The notes: generated from the letters alone by a model not told the origin. DNA of 13,895 bases from JAOUEE01 sp051011595 (GCA_051011595.1 JBPCTQ010000264.1:1-13895), one strand, 5' to 3'. Shown: positions 1 through 8,472, numbered from the stretch's first letter. Numbers and translations are program-made.

Positions 1-1568
1 CCCGGGCCGGGATCGACCTGCCCAGCCTGATCAACGAACGGGGATGGGGCCAGGTACGCGAGTTCTTCGCCGCCATGTTCGACCCCGACCTGTCGGCCGA
101 CTTCGTTCGTCTCACCGTCGAGGAGACGTTCGTGACCCTGGGGTATGCCCTGCTGGGCACCGCCCTGGCCCTGGGCATCGGTGTAGTCGGCGGGGTGTTG
201 ATCTCCGAGCGACTGTGGAGCCCGTTGGCCGGCCAGCCTCGTGGCGCCGCCCGTTGGGCCTGGCGTCTGGGTCGACTCTCGTTCGCCATCCCTCGGTCGG
301 TGCACGAGGTGATCTTCGGACTGATCCTCATCAACCTGCTGGGCCTCGATCCGCTGGTGGCGGTGCTGGCGATCGGGATTCCGTTCGGCGCGGTGACCGC
401 CAAGGTGTTCTCGGAGATGATCGACGAGACACCCCGGGCGTCCGAGCAGGCGCTGCGGGCCCTGGGCGCGGGCCGCGTGACCGCGCTGGTCTTCGGTGTG
501 ATCCCAACTGCACTGGGCGATCTGTTGTCGTACAGCTTCTACCGCTTCGAATGTGCCATCCGCTCGGCCGCGGTGCTGGGCATCGTGGGCGCGGGCGGTC
601 TCGGCTTTCAGCTGGCGCTGTCCTTCCAGTCGCTGCGGTATGACCAGATGTGGACCCTGTTGTGGGCACTCATCCTGGTGAGCGGCCTCGTCGATTGGTG
701 GTCCTCGCAGGTGCGGCGCCGCCGATCGATGCCGGGCACCACCGTGCACGACACCGAGGGGGTCAGCCACAGCCCGCGGCGCGATCCCTTCCTGTTGGCC
801 AGCGCCACCCTGGCCGCGGCCATGATCCCGGTCGCCTGGTGGTGGCTCGACCTGTCGTTGTCGTCGCTGTGGTCGGAACGGACACGACGGCTGGCCGGCG
901 ATCTGCTGGCCGACTTCTGGCCGCCGCGGCTTGGACCGGGCGGATGGTCGGACCTGATCTCGGATGCGGCCGACACGGTGGCGCTCGCCGTGCTGGCTCT
1001 CGCCATCTCGTGGACGTTGGCGTCGCTGGTGGCCTTCGTGGCCGCCCGACCGGCCCCGTCGAGCCCCAGCCCCGCCGCCCTGATCGGTCGGGTGGTGAGT
1101 GCCCTGGCCCGGTTCGTGTTGTTGCTGGCCCGGTCGATACCGCTGCCGGTGTGGGCGTTCCTCGCCGTGTTCGTGTTCCTGCCCGGGTTGTGGCCGGGGG
1201 TGATCGCCTTGGCCATCTACGAGCTCGGGGTGCTGGGCCGGCTGGAGGGTGAGGTCGTCGAGAACCTCGACCACCGCCCGGGTCGGGCCCTGGCCGCCGC
1301 CGGTGCCAATCGTCGCCAAGTGGTGGCCTACGCCACCCTCCCGGCGGCGTCCACCCGCTTCGTTGCCCTGGGCCTGTACCGGTGGGAAGTGGCCATCCGC
1401 GACACGGTCGTGGTGGGGGTGGTCGGCGCAGCCGGACTGGGACGGCGCATCGCCGAGCAGACCGCGGCGTTCGACTACCGGGGCCTGACCGCATCGATCC
1501 TCACCCTGATGGTGGTCACCGTCACCGTCGACCTGGTGTCGGCCGCCATCCGCCGCTCACTGCGCTGA
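1..1568 (+). CDS. phnE: PhnE-type phosphonate/phosphate ABC transporter permease, two fused permease domains (5' end cut by window)
   Basis: This is an inner-membrane permease of the PhnE family, which imports phosphonates or related oxyanions with a PhnC ATPase and PhnD binding protein. The frame is open from base 3, and the residues before the first ATG (75) read like PhnE N-terminal sequence (GIDLPSLINERGWG, then FDPDLSADF), so the true start lies upstream of the window. At least 521 residues remain. Numbering from base 3, there are two binding-protein-dependent permease domains in tandem. The first has its EAA-type ATPase-contact loop near residues 136-175, followed by a GIVGAGGLGFQL segment. 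The second has its loop near 417-450 (RALAAAGANRRQVV), followed by GVVGAAGLGRRIA. A charged linker (RRRRSMPGTT) joins them. Most PhnE proteins have one domain and dimerise, so this gene supplies both halves of the channel. Family assignment is firm; substrate (phosphonate, phosphite, phosphate or other oxyanion) is not determined. Partner genes must lie to the left. Confidence 0.88.
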   Translation, partial: RAGIDLPSLINERGWGQVREFFAAMFDPDLSADFVRLTVEETFVTLGYALLGTALALGIGVVGGVLISERLWSPLAGQPRGAARWAWRLGRLSFAIPRSVHEVIFGLILINLLGLDPLVAVLAIGIPFGAVTAKVFSEMIDETPRASEQALRALGAGRVTALVFGVIPTALGDLLSYSFYRFECAIRSAAVLGIVGAGGLGFQLALSFQSLRYDQMWTLLWALILVSGLVDWWSSQVRRRRSMPGTTVHDTEGVSHSPRRDPFLLASATLAAAMIPVAWWWLDLSLSSLWSERTRRLAGDLLADFWPPRLGPGGWSDLISDAADTVALAVLALAISWTLASLVAFVAARPAPSSPSPAALIGRVVSALARFVLLLARSIPLPVWAFLAVFVFLPGLWPGVIALAIYELGVLGRLEGEVVENLDHRPGRALAAAGANRRQVVAYATLPAASTRFVALGLYRWEVAIRDTVVVGVVGAAGLGRRIAEQTAAFDYRGLTASILTLMVVTVTVDLVSAAIRRSLR

Positions 1569-1613
1569 CGCTGCACTGGCCACAGCCGCGCTCGACGGGC
1601 AAGCTGACCCTTC

Positions 1614-3221
1614 ATGGGACTGACCTACAACCTGGCCGATCTCTTCGAACAAGTTGCCGCGGTGGCTTCGGAACGCACAGCCATCGTCACACCGGCGCGA
1701 CGGCTCAGCTACGGCCAACTCGACGAACGAGCAACCCGACTGGCCAACCACCTCGCCGCCGCCGGAGTGGGCGCGGGCGACCACATCTCGCTGTTCATGC
1801 AGAACGGCACTCCCTACCTCGAAGCCATGTTGGCCGCCTTCAAGCTGCGGGCCGTCCCCATCAACATCAACTACCGCTATGTCGAACGCGAGCTCGCCTA
1901 CCTGTTCGAGAACTCGGACTCGGTCGCCGTGATCTACGACGCCCAGTACGGACCACGCGTCGACGCGGTACGTGGCCAATGCCCCCGTCTTCGTCACTTC
2001 GTGGCGGTGGCCGACGACTCGGGAGCGGCGCCGATCGACGGCTCCATCGACTACGAAGAGGCACTGGCCGCCGCGGCAACGACAAGCCCCGCGGTCCCGG
2101 ACCGTTCCGGCGCCGACCTCTACATCGCCTACACCGGCGGTACCACGGGTATGCCCAAAGGGGTGATGTGGCGCCACGACGACATCTTCTTCGCGGCCTT
2201 GGGCGGCGGCGACCCGACCCAGTTCGAGGGTCCGATCACGGCGCCCGACCAACTGACCGGGCGGATCCCCGAGGTCGGCGGCATCCAGTTGATCACTCCT
2301 CCGCTGATGCATGTCAGCGCCCACTGGGGGGCGCTGCAGGCCCTGCTCGGTGGGGGCACGGTCGTGCTGTTGTCGCCCGGGCGGTTCGACCCCGACGAGG
2401 CTCTGGCCACCGTGGCCGCCGAAGGGGTGATGATCCTCATCCTGGTCGGTGATGCCATGGCCCGACCGCTCACCGACGCCATCGAAGCGGCCGACGGTGG
2501 TCACGACCTCAGCTCCATGTTCGTGGTGGCCTCCGGCGGCGCCATGTTGTCGGCCTCGGTCAAAGACGCCCTGCGGGACCAACTGCCCGACATCGTCGTG
2601 GTCGACGGCTACGGATCATCCGAAACCGGGGTCGCCGGCTCTCAGACCACCATGGGCGCGAGCGCGGGCGGCGGCCCCTCATTCGCCATGAGTGCCGACA
2701 CCACCGTGCTCGACGACAACATGGCTCCCGTCGAAGCAGGATCAGGGGTAATCGGCCTCTTGGCCCGCCAGGGCCATGTTCCCCTGGGGTACTACAAGGA
2801 TTCGGAGAAGTCTGCGGCCACCTTCGTCGAGCTCGACGGCGTTCGTTGGGTGCTGCCCGGTGACCTGGCCACACCCGAGGCCGACGGCACCATCACGTTG
2901 CTGGGTCGAGGGTCGGTGAGCATCAACACCGGCGGTGAGAAGGTCTTCCCCGAAGAGGTCGAGTCGTGCTTGAAGGCACACCCTGGGGTGTACGACGCCG
3001 TGGTGGTCGGGATCGACGACGACAAGTGGGGCCAGCGAGTGGTGGCGGTGGTGTCGGTGCGGTCGGGAACCGAGCTGCACCTGTCCGACCTCCAGACCCA
3101 CTGCCGGAGCGAGTTGGCCGGCTACAAGATTCCGCGTGAGCTGGTGGTAGTCGATGAGATCCAGCGCAACCCCAACGGCAAGGCCGACTACGCCTGGGCC
3201 AAGGAGGTGGCCGTCGGGTGA
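1614..3221 (+). CDS. fadD: FadD-type acyl-CoA synthetase (AMP-binding, ANL superfamily)
   Basis: A 535-residue ATP-dependent acyl-CoA ligase that activates a fatty or other carboxylic acid through an acyl-adenylate to its CoA thioester in the cytoplasm. The complete ANL motif set is visible: P-loop YTGGTTGMPKG at 173-183, A5 motif DGYGSSETG at 331-339, ribose-binding D417 in LPGDLA, R432 in GRGSVSINTGG, hinge region GGEKVFPEEVE at 441-450, and the catalytic lysine K523 in RNPNGKADY near the C-terminus. Length and motif wording (GMPKGVMWRH) resemble mycobacterial FadD19-like enzymes, but the substrate (long-chain, branched or sterol side chain) cannot be read from sequence. The ATG at 1614 is chosen because the usual N-terminal LADLFEQVA segment starts at once; no strong ribosome binding site precedes it. 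Two acyltransferases that use acyl-CoA follow on the same strand, suggesting it feeds storage-lipid synthesis. Confidence 0.92.
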   Translation: MGLTYNLADLFEQVAAVASERTAIVTPARRLSYGQLDERATRLANHLAAAGVGAGDHISLFMQNGTPYLEAMLAAFKLRAVPININYRYVERELAYLFENSDSVAVIYDAQYGPRVDAVRGQCPRLRHFVAVADDSGAAPIDGSIDYEEALAAAATTSPAVPDRSGADLYIAYTGGTTGMPKGVMWRHDDIFFAALGGGDPTQFEGPITAPDQLTGRIPEVGGIQLITPPLMHVSAHWGALQALLGGGTVVLLSPGRFDPDEALATVAAEGVMILILVGDAMARPLTDAIEAADGGHDLSSMFVVASGGAMLSASVKDALRDQLPDIVVVDGYGSSETGVAGSQTTMGASAGGGPSFAMSADTTVLDDNMAPVEAGSGVIGLLARQGHVPLGYYKDSEKSAATFVELDGVRWVLPGDLATPEADGTITLLGRGSVSINTGGEKVFPEEVESCLKAHPGVYDAVVVGIDDDKWGQRVVAVVSVRSGTELHLSDLQTHCRSELAGYKIPRELVVVDEIQRNPNGKADYAWAKEVAVG

Positions 3222-3256
3222 GCGGCGGTCGACCGGCGAGATCCAGGCGGCCCCGG

Positions 3257-3262
3257 TAGGGT
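3257..3262 (+). promoter_or_regulatory. Putative -10 box TAGGGT for a leaderless transcript
   Basis: TAGGGT fits the actinobacterial TAnnnT -10 consensus and is separated from the ATG at 3270 by 7 nt, which would put the transcription start at or next to the start codon. No Shine-Dalgarno sequence precedes this ATG. No clear -35 box is visible. It would give the acyltransferase pair its own promoter, independent of the acyl-CoA synthetase gene. Confidence 0.4.
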
Positions 3263-3269
3263 CCGGCCG

Positions 3270-4727
3270 ATGGAGCGTCTCAGCGGAACCGACGCGTTGT
3301 TCCTGTCGATGGAGCAACCGAACTGGCATCAACATGTCGGTGGTCTCACCATTCTCGACCGCGGGGAAGCCCCCGACTTCGACTTCTTGACCATGCGCGA
3401 GGCGCTACTCACTCGCCTACCGTTGGCGCCCAAGTTCCGTTGGAAACTCAAAATGGTGCCCCTGGGCCTCGACCGGCCGGTCTGGGTCGACGATGACGAC
3501 TTCGACGTCGACCAACACCTGCACCACGTGGCTCTTCCTTCTCCCGGCGGTCTCGACGAGCTGGCCGAGCTCACCGGGAAGATCCTGAGTCGCCAGCTCG
3601 ATCGCAGCCGACCGCTGTGGGAGCTGTGGTTCATCGAGGGGCTCCCCAACGATCGAGTAGCCGTGGTGATGAAGTACCACCACTGCCTGCTCGATGGGGT
3701 GGCCGGATCGAGCCTGGCGTCGTTGCTGCTCGACTTCGAAGCCGATGCCCCGATGCCGGAGATCCCGTCCGACGACGAGGTCGACCGTGCCGGCCCCACT
3801 CCGTCCGACACCGAGTTGCTGGCTCGGGCCACCGGTCCGGTCCTGGCCACTCCCCTGCGGGCCGCCCGGTACATGGTCAAAGGGGCCCAACGAGGGGCCA
3901 CCATGGTCACCATGGCGCGCGACGGCAAGGGGGTCATGCCGCTCGACGTACCCACCACCGTGTTCAACGGGTCGGTCGGACCCCGGCGCCGTCTGGCGTT
4001 TTGTTCGGTGGCCCTCGACGACGTCAAGGCCGTGAAGACCCACTTCGAGGTCAAACTCAACGATGTGGTGCTGGCCATCTGCGCCGGAGCCATTCGCCGC
4101 TACCTGATCGAACGCAACGAGCTACCCGAGAAGCCGCTGCTCACCGGAGTCCCGGTGTCGACTCGAAACGAGGGCGACGACTCGGCCGGCAACCAGATCG
4201 CCAACATGATCGTGTCGCTGGCCACCGACATCGACGATCCGGCCGAGCGGCTGCAGGCCATCTACCAGAGCAGCCAGGGGGCCAAGGAGATGACGGCCGC
4301 CATCCGCGCCACCGAGATCCCGTCGATGGGTGAGACCGCACCACCGGCCGTGCTCAACACGTCGATCAGAGCCCTGGCCGGGCTCGGGCTGATGGCCGCC
4401 ATGCCCACGGTGATGAACACGCTGGTGTCGAACGTACCCGGCCCGCCGTTTCCGCTCTACAGCTGCGGCGCCCGTGTCACCGGCATCTTCAGCACCAGCG
4501 TCATCGTCGAGGGTATGGGGCTCAACATCACCCTCTTCAGTTACATGGACCGACTCGACTTCGGGCTGCACGTCGACCCCGACCTCGTTCCCGACGCCGC
4601 ATCCATCGCCGACGGCTTCACCGCGGCGCTCGGCGAACTGATGGAGGCAGGCGGTCTTGGCTCACCGACGGTGGTGGAGGACCCTCTGGGCTTCGACACC
4701 GGCCCCACCCCCGAGGGCACCGGCTGA
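3270..4727 (+). CDS. Wax ester synthase/diacylglycerol acyltransferase (WS/DGAT), copy A
   Basis: A 485-residue bifunctional acyltransferase of the WS/DGAT family. It esterifies acyl-CoA onto a fatty alcohol or diacylglycerol, giving wax ester or triacylglycerol, usually at the inner face of the membrane and on lipid droplets. Family signatures are in order: N-terminal MERLSGTDALFL, RSRPLWELWF around 112-121, the catalytic HHxxxDG motif as HHCLLDG at 137-143, the ND motif LNDVVLAICAGA with N264-D265, STRNEGDDSAGNQIANM at 298-314, and SNVPGP at 387-392. Length is normal for the family. The start at 3270 matches the conserved N-terminus and has no ribosome binding site, consistent with a leaderless mRNA. 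The gene ends 6 nt before a second, diverged WS/DGAT gene. Whether it makes wax ester, triacylglycerol or both is not decidable here. Confidence 0.93.
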   Translation: MERLSGTDALFLSMEQPNWHQHVGGLTILDRGEAPDFDFLTMREALLTRLPLAPKFRWKLKMVPLGLDRPVWVDDDDFDVDQHLHHVALPSPGGLDELAELTGKILSRQLDRSRPLWELWFIEGLPNDRVAVVMKYHHCLLDGVAGSSLASLLLDFEADAPMPEIPSDDEVDRAGPTPSDTELLARATGPVLATPLRAARYMVKGAQRGATMVTMARDGKGVMPLDVPTTVFNGSVGPRRRLAFCSVALDDVKAVKTHFEVKLNDVVLAICAGAIRRYLIERNELPEKPLLTGVPVSTRNEGDDSAGNQIANMIVSLATDIDDPAERLQAIYQSSQGAKEMTAAIRATEIPSMGETAPPAVLNTSIRALAGLGLMAAMPTVMNTLVSNVPGPPFPLYSCGARVTGIFSTSVIVEGMGLNITLFSYMDRLDFGLHVDPDLVPDAASIADGFTAALGELMEAGGLGSPTVVEDPLGFDTGPTPEGTG

Positions 4728-4733
4728 ACCGTC

Positions 4734-6128
4734 ATGCGTCGGCTCACCGGGGAGGACAGCCAGTTCATCTTCCAGGAGACGCGGGTTCAACATCAACACA
4801 CCATCAAGGTGGTCGTGGTCGACCCCGAGGGGTCACACGACGAGCTCACCTACGACCAGTTCCGCGACGGCATCAGCCGACTCATCCCGTTCACCGAACC
4901 GTTCCGCTGGCAGCTCGTCCCGATCCCCTTCCGCCTGGGGCACCCATGGTGGATCGATGATCCCGATCTCGACATCGACTACCACGTACGCCGGGCGCGG
5001 GCTCCCGGCGAGGGCGGGCCGCGCGAACTGGCCGAGGTGATCTCCACCATCGCCAGCGTCGGCCTCGAACGCGACCGTCCGCTGTGGCAGGCATGGATGG
5101 TCGACGGACTCGAGGGCGGTCGGGTGGCCTTCGTGATGAAGGTCCACCACTCGCTGGCCGACGGTATGTCGAGCGCGCGGCTGTTGCTCGACATGTTGTC
5201 GGAGAACCCGGACCCGATTCCGGAGATGGGCGCCGTCGAGGATCTGCCCCACGAACCCCGACCGGCGCGGGCCTGGTTGGTGGGTGACGCACTGGCTCAG
5301 ATGGTGCGCACCATCATCGGCCTGCCGCTCCTGGTGCTGTCGATGGCTCGCTGGTGGTGGGCCATGGTCGGCCAGAAGGTGCGGGGACGCCAGCACCTGG
5401 CCAAGTCGTTCGTGGTGCCCAAACAGCGATGGAACGCACCTCTCACCCCGCAACGATGGTTCGCGTACGACTCCATCTCGCTCACCGACATGAAGATGGT
5501 GAAGGACACGTACCACACCACCCTCAACAACGTGTTCCTGGCGGCCGTGGCCGGAGGGTGTCGACGGTACCTCCAACAACACGGCGAGCTACCGGACGTG
5601 AGCCTCACGGTCACCATTCCCGTCTCCACCCGCACCCCCGACCAGGTACGCACCTGGGGGAACAAGATGACGTCGTGGATGATCGAGCTGGCCACCGACA
5701 TCGACGATCCGATCAAACGGCTGCAGGCCATCACCGAGAGCACCACCGAGGTGCGGACGGCGCGAGAGCAGCGCGGCGTGGCCTTGCAGCGCGAAGCCAT
5801 GCAGACCTGGCCGCTGTGGAGCCTGCTCACCAACTGGTTGCCGGCCGCCGCGGTGGCGCTCGGCGACAAGGCCACGTTCTCGTTGATCGCGTCCAACGTG
5901 CCCGGTCCCCGGGTGCCGCTGTACGCCAACGGAGCCCGCGTGACCGACGTCATCAGCATGGGCCCGCTGGTCCACGACCTGGGACTCAACTTCACCGGAT
6001 GGAGCTACTGCGACGACTTCACGATCGGTGTGGTGGCCTGCCACGAGCACATGCCCGACCTGTGGGACCTCATGGCCGCCACCGTCGACGCCTTCGATGA
6101 GCTGGTGCTGTTGGCCCGAGCCGGCTGA
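4734..6128 (+). CDS. WS/DGAT-family acyltransferase, copy B (NN in place of the ND motif)
   Basis: A 464-residue second member of the WS/DGAT family, probably translated from the same mRNA as copy A because only 6 nt separate stop and start and no ribosome binding site is seen. It keeps the N-terminal MRRLTGEDSQFIF, RDRPLWQAWM at 113-122, catalytic HHSLADG at 138-144, STRTPDQVRTWGNKM at 298-312 and SNVPGP at 387-392. The conserved ND motif is altered: the segment reads TLNNVFLAAVAGG, so the aspartate after N265 is asparagine N266. The middle (about 187-215) is tryptophan-rich and hydrophobic (LPLLVLSMARWWWAMV) and may help membrane contact. Overall it is well diverged from copy A but shares short near-identical blocks such as LATDIDDP. 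It is probably active because the HHxxxDG motif is intact, but its substrate preference may differ. Confidence 0.9.
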   Translation: MRRLTGEDSQFIFQETRVQHQHTIKVVVVDPEGSHDELTYDQFRDGISRLIPFTEPFRWQLVPIPFRLGHPWWIDDPDLDIDYHVRRARAPGEGGPRELAEVISTIASVGLERDRPLWQAWMVDGLEGGRVAFVMKVHHSLADGMSSARLLLDMLSENPDPIPEMGAVEDLPHEPRPARAWLVGDALAQMVRTIIGLPLLVLSMARWWWAMVGQKVRGRQHLAKSFVVPKQRWNAPLTPQRWFAYDSISLTDMKMVKDTYHTTLNNVFLAAVAGGCRRYLQQHGELPDVSLTVTIPVSTRTPDQVRTWGNKMTSWMIELATDIDDPIKRLQAITESTTEVRTAREQRGVALQREAMQTWPLWSLLTNWLPAAAVALGDKATFSLIASNVPGPRVPLYANGARVTDVISMGPLVHDLGLNFTGWSYCDDFTIGVVACHEHMPDLWDLMAATVDAFDELVLLARAG

Positions 6129-6153
6129 CGCACCCACGGCCGAGACCGGTGAC

Positions 6154-7155
6154 TCAGCGGCCGAGCCCGGTCAACACACCCTCCCACTGCGCGCGCTCGT
6201 GAGCCGGATCGGTCAAGGGTCGGCGTTGGTCGACCAGGCGCTGGAGTTCGGCCAACGCCGCCGGGTCGGTCTCCAGCCGCCGCAGCAGCACGGCCAGGGC
6301 CTCATCGTCGGCCGGCGCCACCAGGCCGGGGTAGTCCGACCCGAGCAGCCCACGGTTGCCGTCGATGGCGGTACCCACCACCGGCACTCCTGTGGCGATG
6401 GCCTCGGAGACAACGTTGGCCCCACCCTCCAGTCGGGATGTGCAGGCCAGCACCGAAGCCGAGGCCAACAGTTCCCTGGCCGCGTCCCGGTCGAGCTCTC
6501 CCAACCAGTGGTAGCGCGGGTTGTCGGCCTGCTCGGCGCGAGCGGCGACCGCCCACGCGTCGTCGTGTGCGCCCCCGGCATGACGTACCTGCACCTGCGA
6601 GTCGGTGGGCAGTCGCCTCGCGGCCCGGGCCGCCATGAGGGGATCCTTCACCTCGCGCAGGTGGGCCAGCACCACAACATCGAACGACCCAGGGTGCACG
6701 TTGCGAGCCGGCACAGGAGCCTCCACCGACTGGTGCACCACGTGGGATTTGGCCGCCAGGGTCGGGTCGAGGTCACGCAGTCGCTCGATGGCCAACGATT
6801 GCAGCACCACCAGCCGGTCGGCTGCCTGCACTGCGGCGAAGGCGTCGAGGTCGTCGGGCAGGTCGCGGTAGAGATCGGTGCCGGCCAGGCCCACCACCAC
6901 CGGCCGTCGGGGATGAGCCGTCCGACTGGCCGCCACCGCCGCCGCACAGCGGCGAGCATGGAGCACGACCAGCAGGTCGGCGGTCGGCGCCACGTCGGGA
7001 CCATCGGTTCTGAACCCCTCACCATCGGCTGCGGTCAGCTTCACCACCTCGACCTCATGACCCAACTCCGCGAGGCGACGCTGCCAACGAGACGCGGTGA
7101 CGTCGTTGCCCGACGACGCGCCCGGGCGAACTGGTGTGACGATGACAACGTGCAC
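6154..7155 (-). CDS. senB: SenB-type selenosugar synthase (glycosyltransferase of the selenoneine pathway)
   Basis: A 333-residue GT-B glycosyltransferase. SenB enzymes join selenophosphate to a UDP-activated N-acetylhexosamine, making the first carbon-selenium bond of selenoneine biosynthesis. Recognisable family wording: N-terminal VTPVRPGASSGNDVTASRW (7-24), LHARRCA (65-71), GLAGTDLYRD (89-98), LAHLREVKDP (163-172), the EX7E sugar-nucleotide motif RLEGGANVVSEA with E243 and E251, and GNRGLLGSDYPG (266-277). The start codon is GTG, 2 nt after the stop of the upstream senA gene, and no independent ribosome binding site is visible, so translation is probably coupled. Its pairing with an EgtB-like enzyme and a nearby selD separates it from generic glycosyltransferases. 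Family recognition is from memory of conserved motifs, not from a search. It ends convergent with the acyltransferase gene on its other side. Confidence 0.9.
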   Translation of the reverse strand: MHVVIVTPVRPGASSGNDVTASRWQRRLAELGHEVEVVKLTAADGEGFRTDGPDVAPTADLLVVLHARRCAAAVAASRTAHPRRPVVVGLAGTDLYRDLPDDLDAFAAVQAADRLVVLQSLAIERLRDLDPTLAAKSHVVHQSVEAPVPARNVHPGSFDVVVLAHLREVKDPLMAARAARRLPTDSQVQVRHAGGAHDDAWAVAARAEQADNPRYHWLGELDRDAARELLASASVLACTSRLEGGANVVSEAIATGVPVVGTAIDGNRGLLGSDYPGLVAPADDEALAVLLRRLETDPAALAELQRLVDQRRPLTDPAHERAQWEGVLTGLGR

Positions 7156-7157
7156 GG

Positions 7158-8459
7158 TCAGGCGAGGGCGCAGGTCCGAAAGCCGGCGAAGACGTCACGG
7201 CGGTCGGGTTCGAAGTAGTTGCGGAACGTCGACCGCACATAGCGGGAACGGGTGGCCCACGATCCGCCACGCAGCACCTTGCGGGTGTGGAACCAGGGTT
7301 CGGAGTTGTCGCGATAGGCGTCGGGTTCGAAGTGCGGGTAGGGCTCGAACGTGGTGGCCGTCCACTCCCACACGTTGCCGATGAGCTGACGGTGGCCCCA
7401 TGGCCCGTCGCCGTCTGGTTTCGAACCCACCGGGAGCACTCCCCCGGATGTGCCGTCGAGGGCCGCGTCGGTCACCACCGGGTCTCGTTCACCCCACGGA
7501 TACCACCACTGCTTCACGCCGTCGGCCCCGGTGGTGGCCGCCAGCTCCCATTCGGCCTCGCGGGGCAGACGACGCCCGGCCCATCGGCACCAGGCATCGG
7601 CCTCCCACCAGTTCACGTGCACCATGGCCAAGTCGGCGTCGTCGGCCACCGGCCGCCATCGATCGAAACATCGGTGCTCGAACCCGTCATCGCCGGCACG
7701 CCAGTACACCGGCATGGCGGCCTCGACCTGCTGTCGCCAGGCCCACCCCTGCGATGACCACAGGTCGGCTCGCTGGTACCCGCCGTCGGCGACGAAGTCG
7801 GCGAACTGGCTCATGGTCACGGTCGTGGTGGCCATCGAGAATGGCGCCACGTCGACGGGATGGGCCCACCGCTCGTTGTCCATCACGAAGGGCTGTCGGC
7901 GACTGGCGCCCAGCAAGAGGCGACCTCCATCCACCCCGAGGTCGCCCGTCGACACCGGCACGGCGGCGTGCTCTTCCCGCACCAGTTCGGGGGGGGACGA
8001 CCAACCGAGCGTCTGGCGGGTGTAGGTGAGCGCCTCGGTGTGGGCGTCGTGGTGCATCACCGCGTACAGCGCGTAGTAGGCGGTGGAGTCGAGGCCCTGA
8101 TCGTTCTTCACCCGATCGGCCAGGGCCGCGCCCACGTCGCGCACGTAGGTCCGCGTGGTCTCGGGATCGGGGTATGCGAGTTGCCAACGGGTGATGTGGG
8201 GGACGGCGGCCGAGTCGTACCGGGCGTCGACGTCGGCCATCAGCGGCGCCGCGCCGTGGAGCCGGCGCAGCACGAACCATTCGGCGAACCAGGCGGCGTG
8301 GGCAATCTCCCAGATGGCCGGGTTGATGATGGTGGCGTAGGGCGCCATCCAACGCGAATCGTCGTCGTCGAGATCGGAAACGGTGTCGAGGAGGGATTCG
8401 GTGGCGTCGAAGACCCATCCGGCCAGCCGCTCGGGTGGCGCCCACTCGTCGAGATACAT
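7158..8459 (-). CDS. senA: SenA-type selenoneine synthase (EgtB-like non-haem iron enzyme)
   Basis: A 433-residue relative of ergothioneine synthase EgtB. SenA uses iron and oxygen to attach the seleno-sugar made by SenB to the imidazole of hercynine, leading to selenoneine. The N-terminal DinB-like domain (about 1-165) carries the iron ligands: H54 in EIAHAAWFAEW and the HX3HXE motif with H136, H140 and E142 in MHHDAHTEA. The C-terminal FGE-sulfatase domain (about 175-433) ends with RGGSWATRSRYVRS (397-410) and FRNYFEPDRRDVFAGFRT (412-429). EgtB itself is the alternative; the directly coupled senB gene and the nearby selD favour SenA. The start chosen is the ATG at 8459: an upstream in-frame ATG at 8579 would add 40 low-complexity, non-family residues and run through the intergenic dyad. 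A TAGCCT box 7 nt before this ATG suggests a leaderless mRNA. Confidence 0.9.
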   Translation of the reverse strand: MYLDEWAPPERLAGWVFDATESLLDTVSDLDDDDSRWMAPYATIINPAIWEIAHAAWFAEWFVLRRLHGAAPLMADVDARYDSAAVPHITRWQLAYPDPETTRTYVRDVGAALADRVKNDQGLDSTAYYALYAVMHHDAHTEALTYTRQTLGWSSPPELVREEHAAVPVSTGDLGVDGGRLLLGASRRQPFVMDNERWAHPVDVAPFSMATTTVTMSQFADFVADGGYQRADLWSSQGWAWRQQVEAAMPVYWRAGDDGFEHRCFDRWRPVADDADLAMVHVNWWEADAWCRWAGRRLPREAEWELAATTGADGVKQWWYPWGERDPVVTDAALDGTSGGVLPVGSKPDGDGPWGHRQLIGNVWEWTATTFEPYPHFEPDAYRDNSEPWFHTRKVLRGGSWATRSRYVRSTFRNYFEPDRRDVFAGFRTCALA

Positions 8460-8466
8460 GGAGCCG

Positions 8467-8472
8467 AGGCTA
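8467..8472 (-). promoter_or_regulatory. senA: Putative -10 box TAGCCT for leaderless senA-senB transcript
   Basis: On the minus strand TAGCCT is followed by 7 nt and then the senA ATG, the geometry expected when transcription starts at the start codon. There is no Shine-Dalgarno sequence. No convincing -35 box is seen. A 6-bp inverted repeat (8475-8480 with 8486-8491) lies directly upstream in the -35 spacer zone. Confidence 0.45.

Noticed and set aside
1557..2582. Long minus-strand open frame opposite the acyl-CoA synthetase
   Set aside because: Low-complexity His/Asp/Gly-rich translation typical of antisense frames; the plus strand has all ANL motifs.
6129..6172. Terminator between the convergent acyltransferase and senB genes (GACCGG 6144-6149 with CCGGTC 6167-6172)
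   Set aside because: Only 6 bp of stem across a 17-nt loop, partly inside senB, with no T-tract; too weak to call.
6028..7218. Long plus-strand open frame opposite senB
   Set aside because: It is a high-GC antisense shadow; the minus-strand frame encodes a full, motif-bearing glycosyltransferase.
7158..8459. Calling the EgtB-like gene ergothioneine synthase egtB
   Set aside because: It is coupled to a SenB-type glycosyltransferase, lies near selD, and no other ergothioneine gene is present; EgtB remains the minor alternative.
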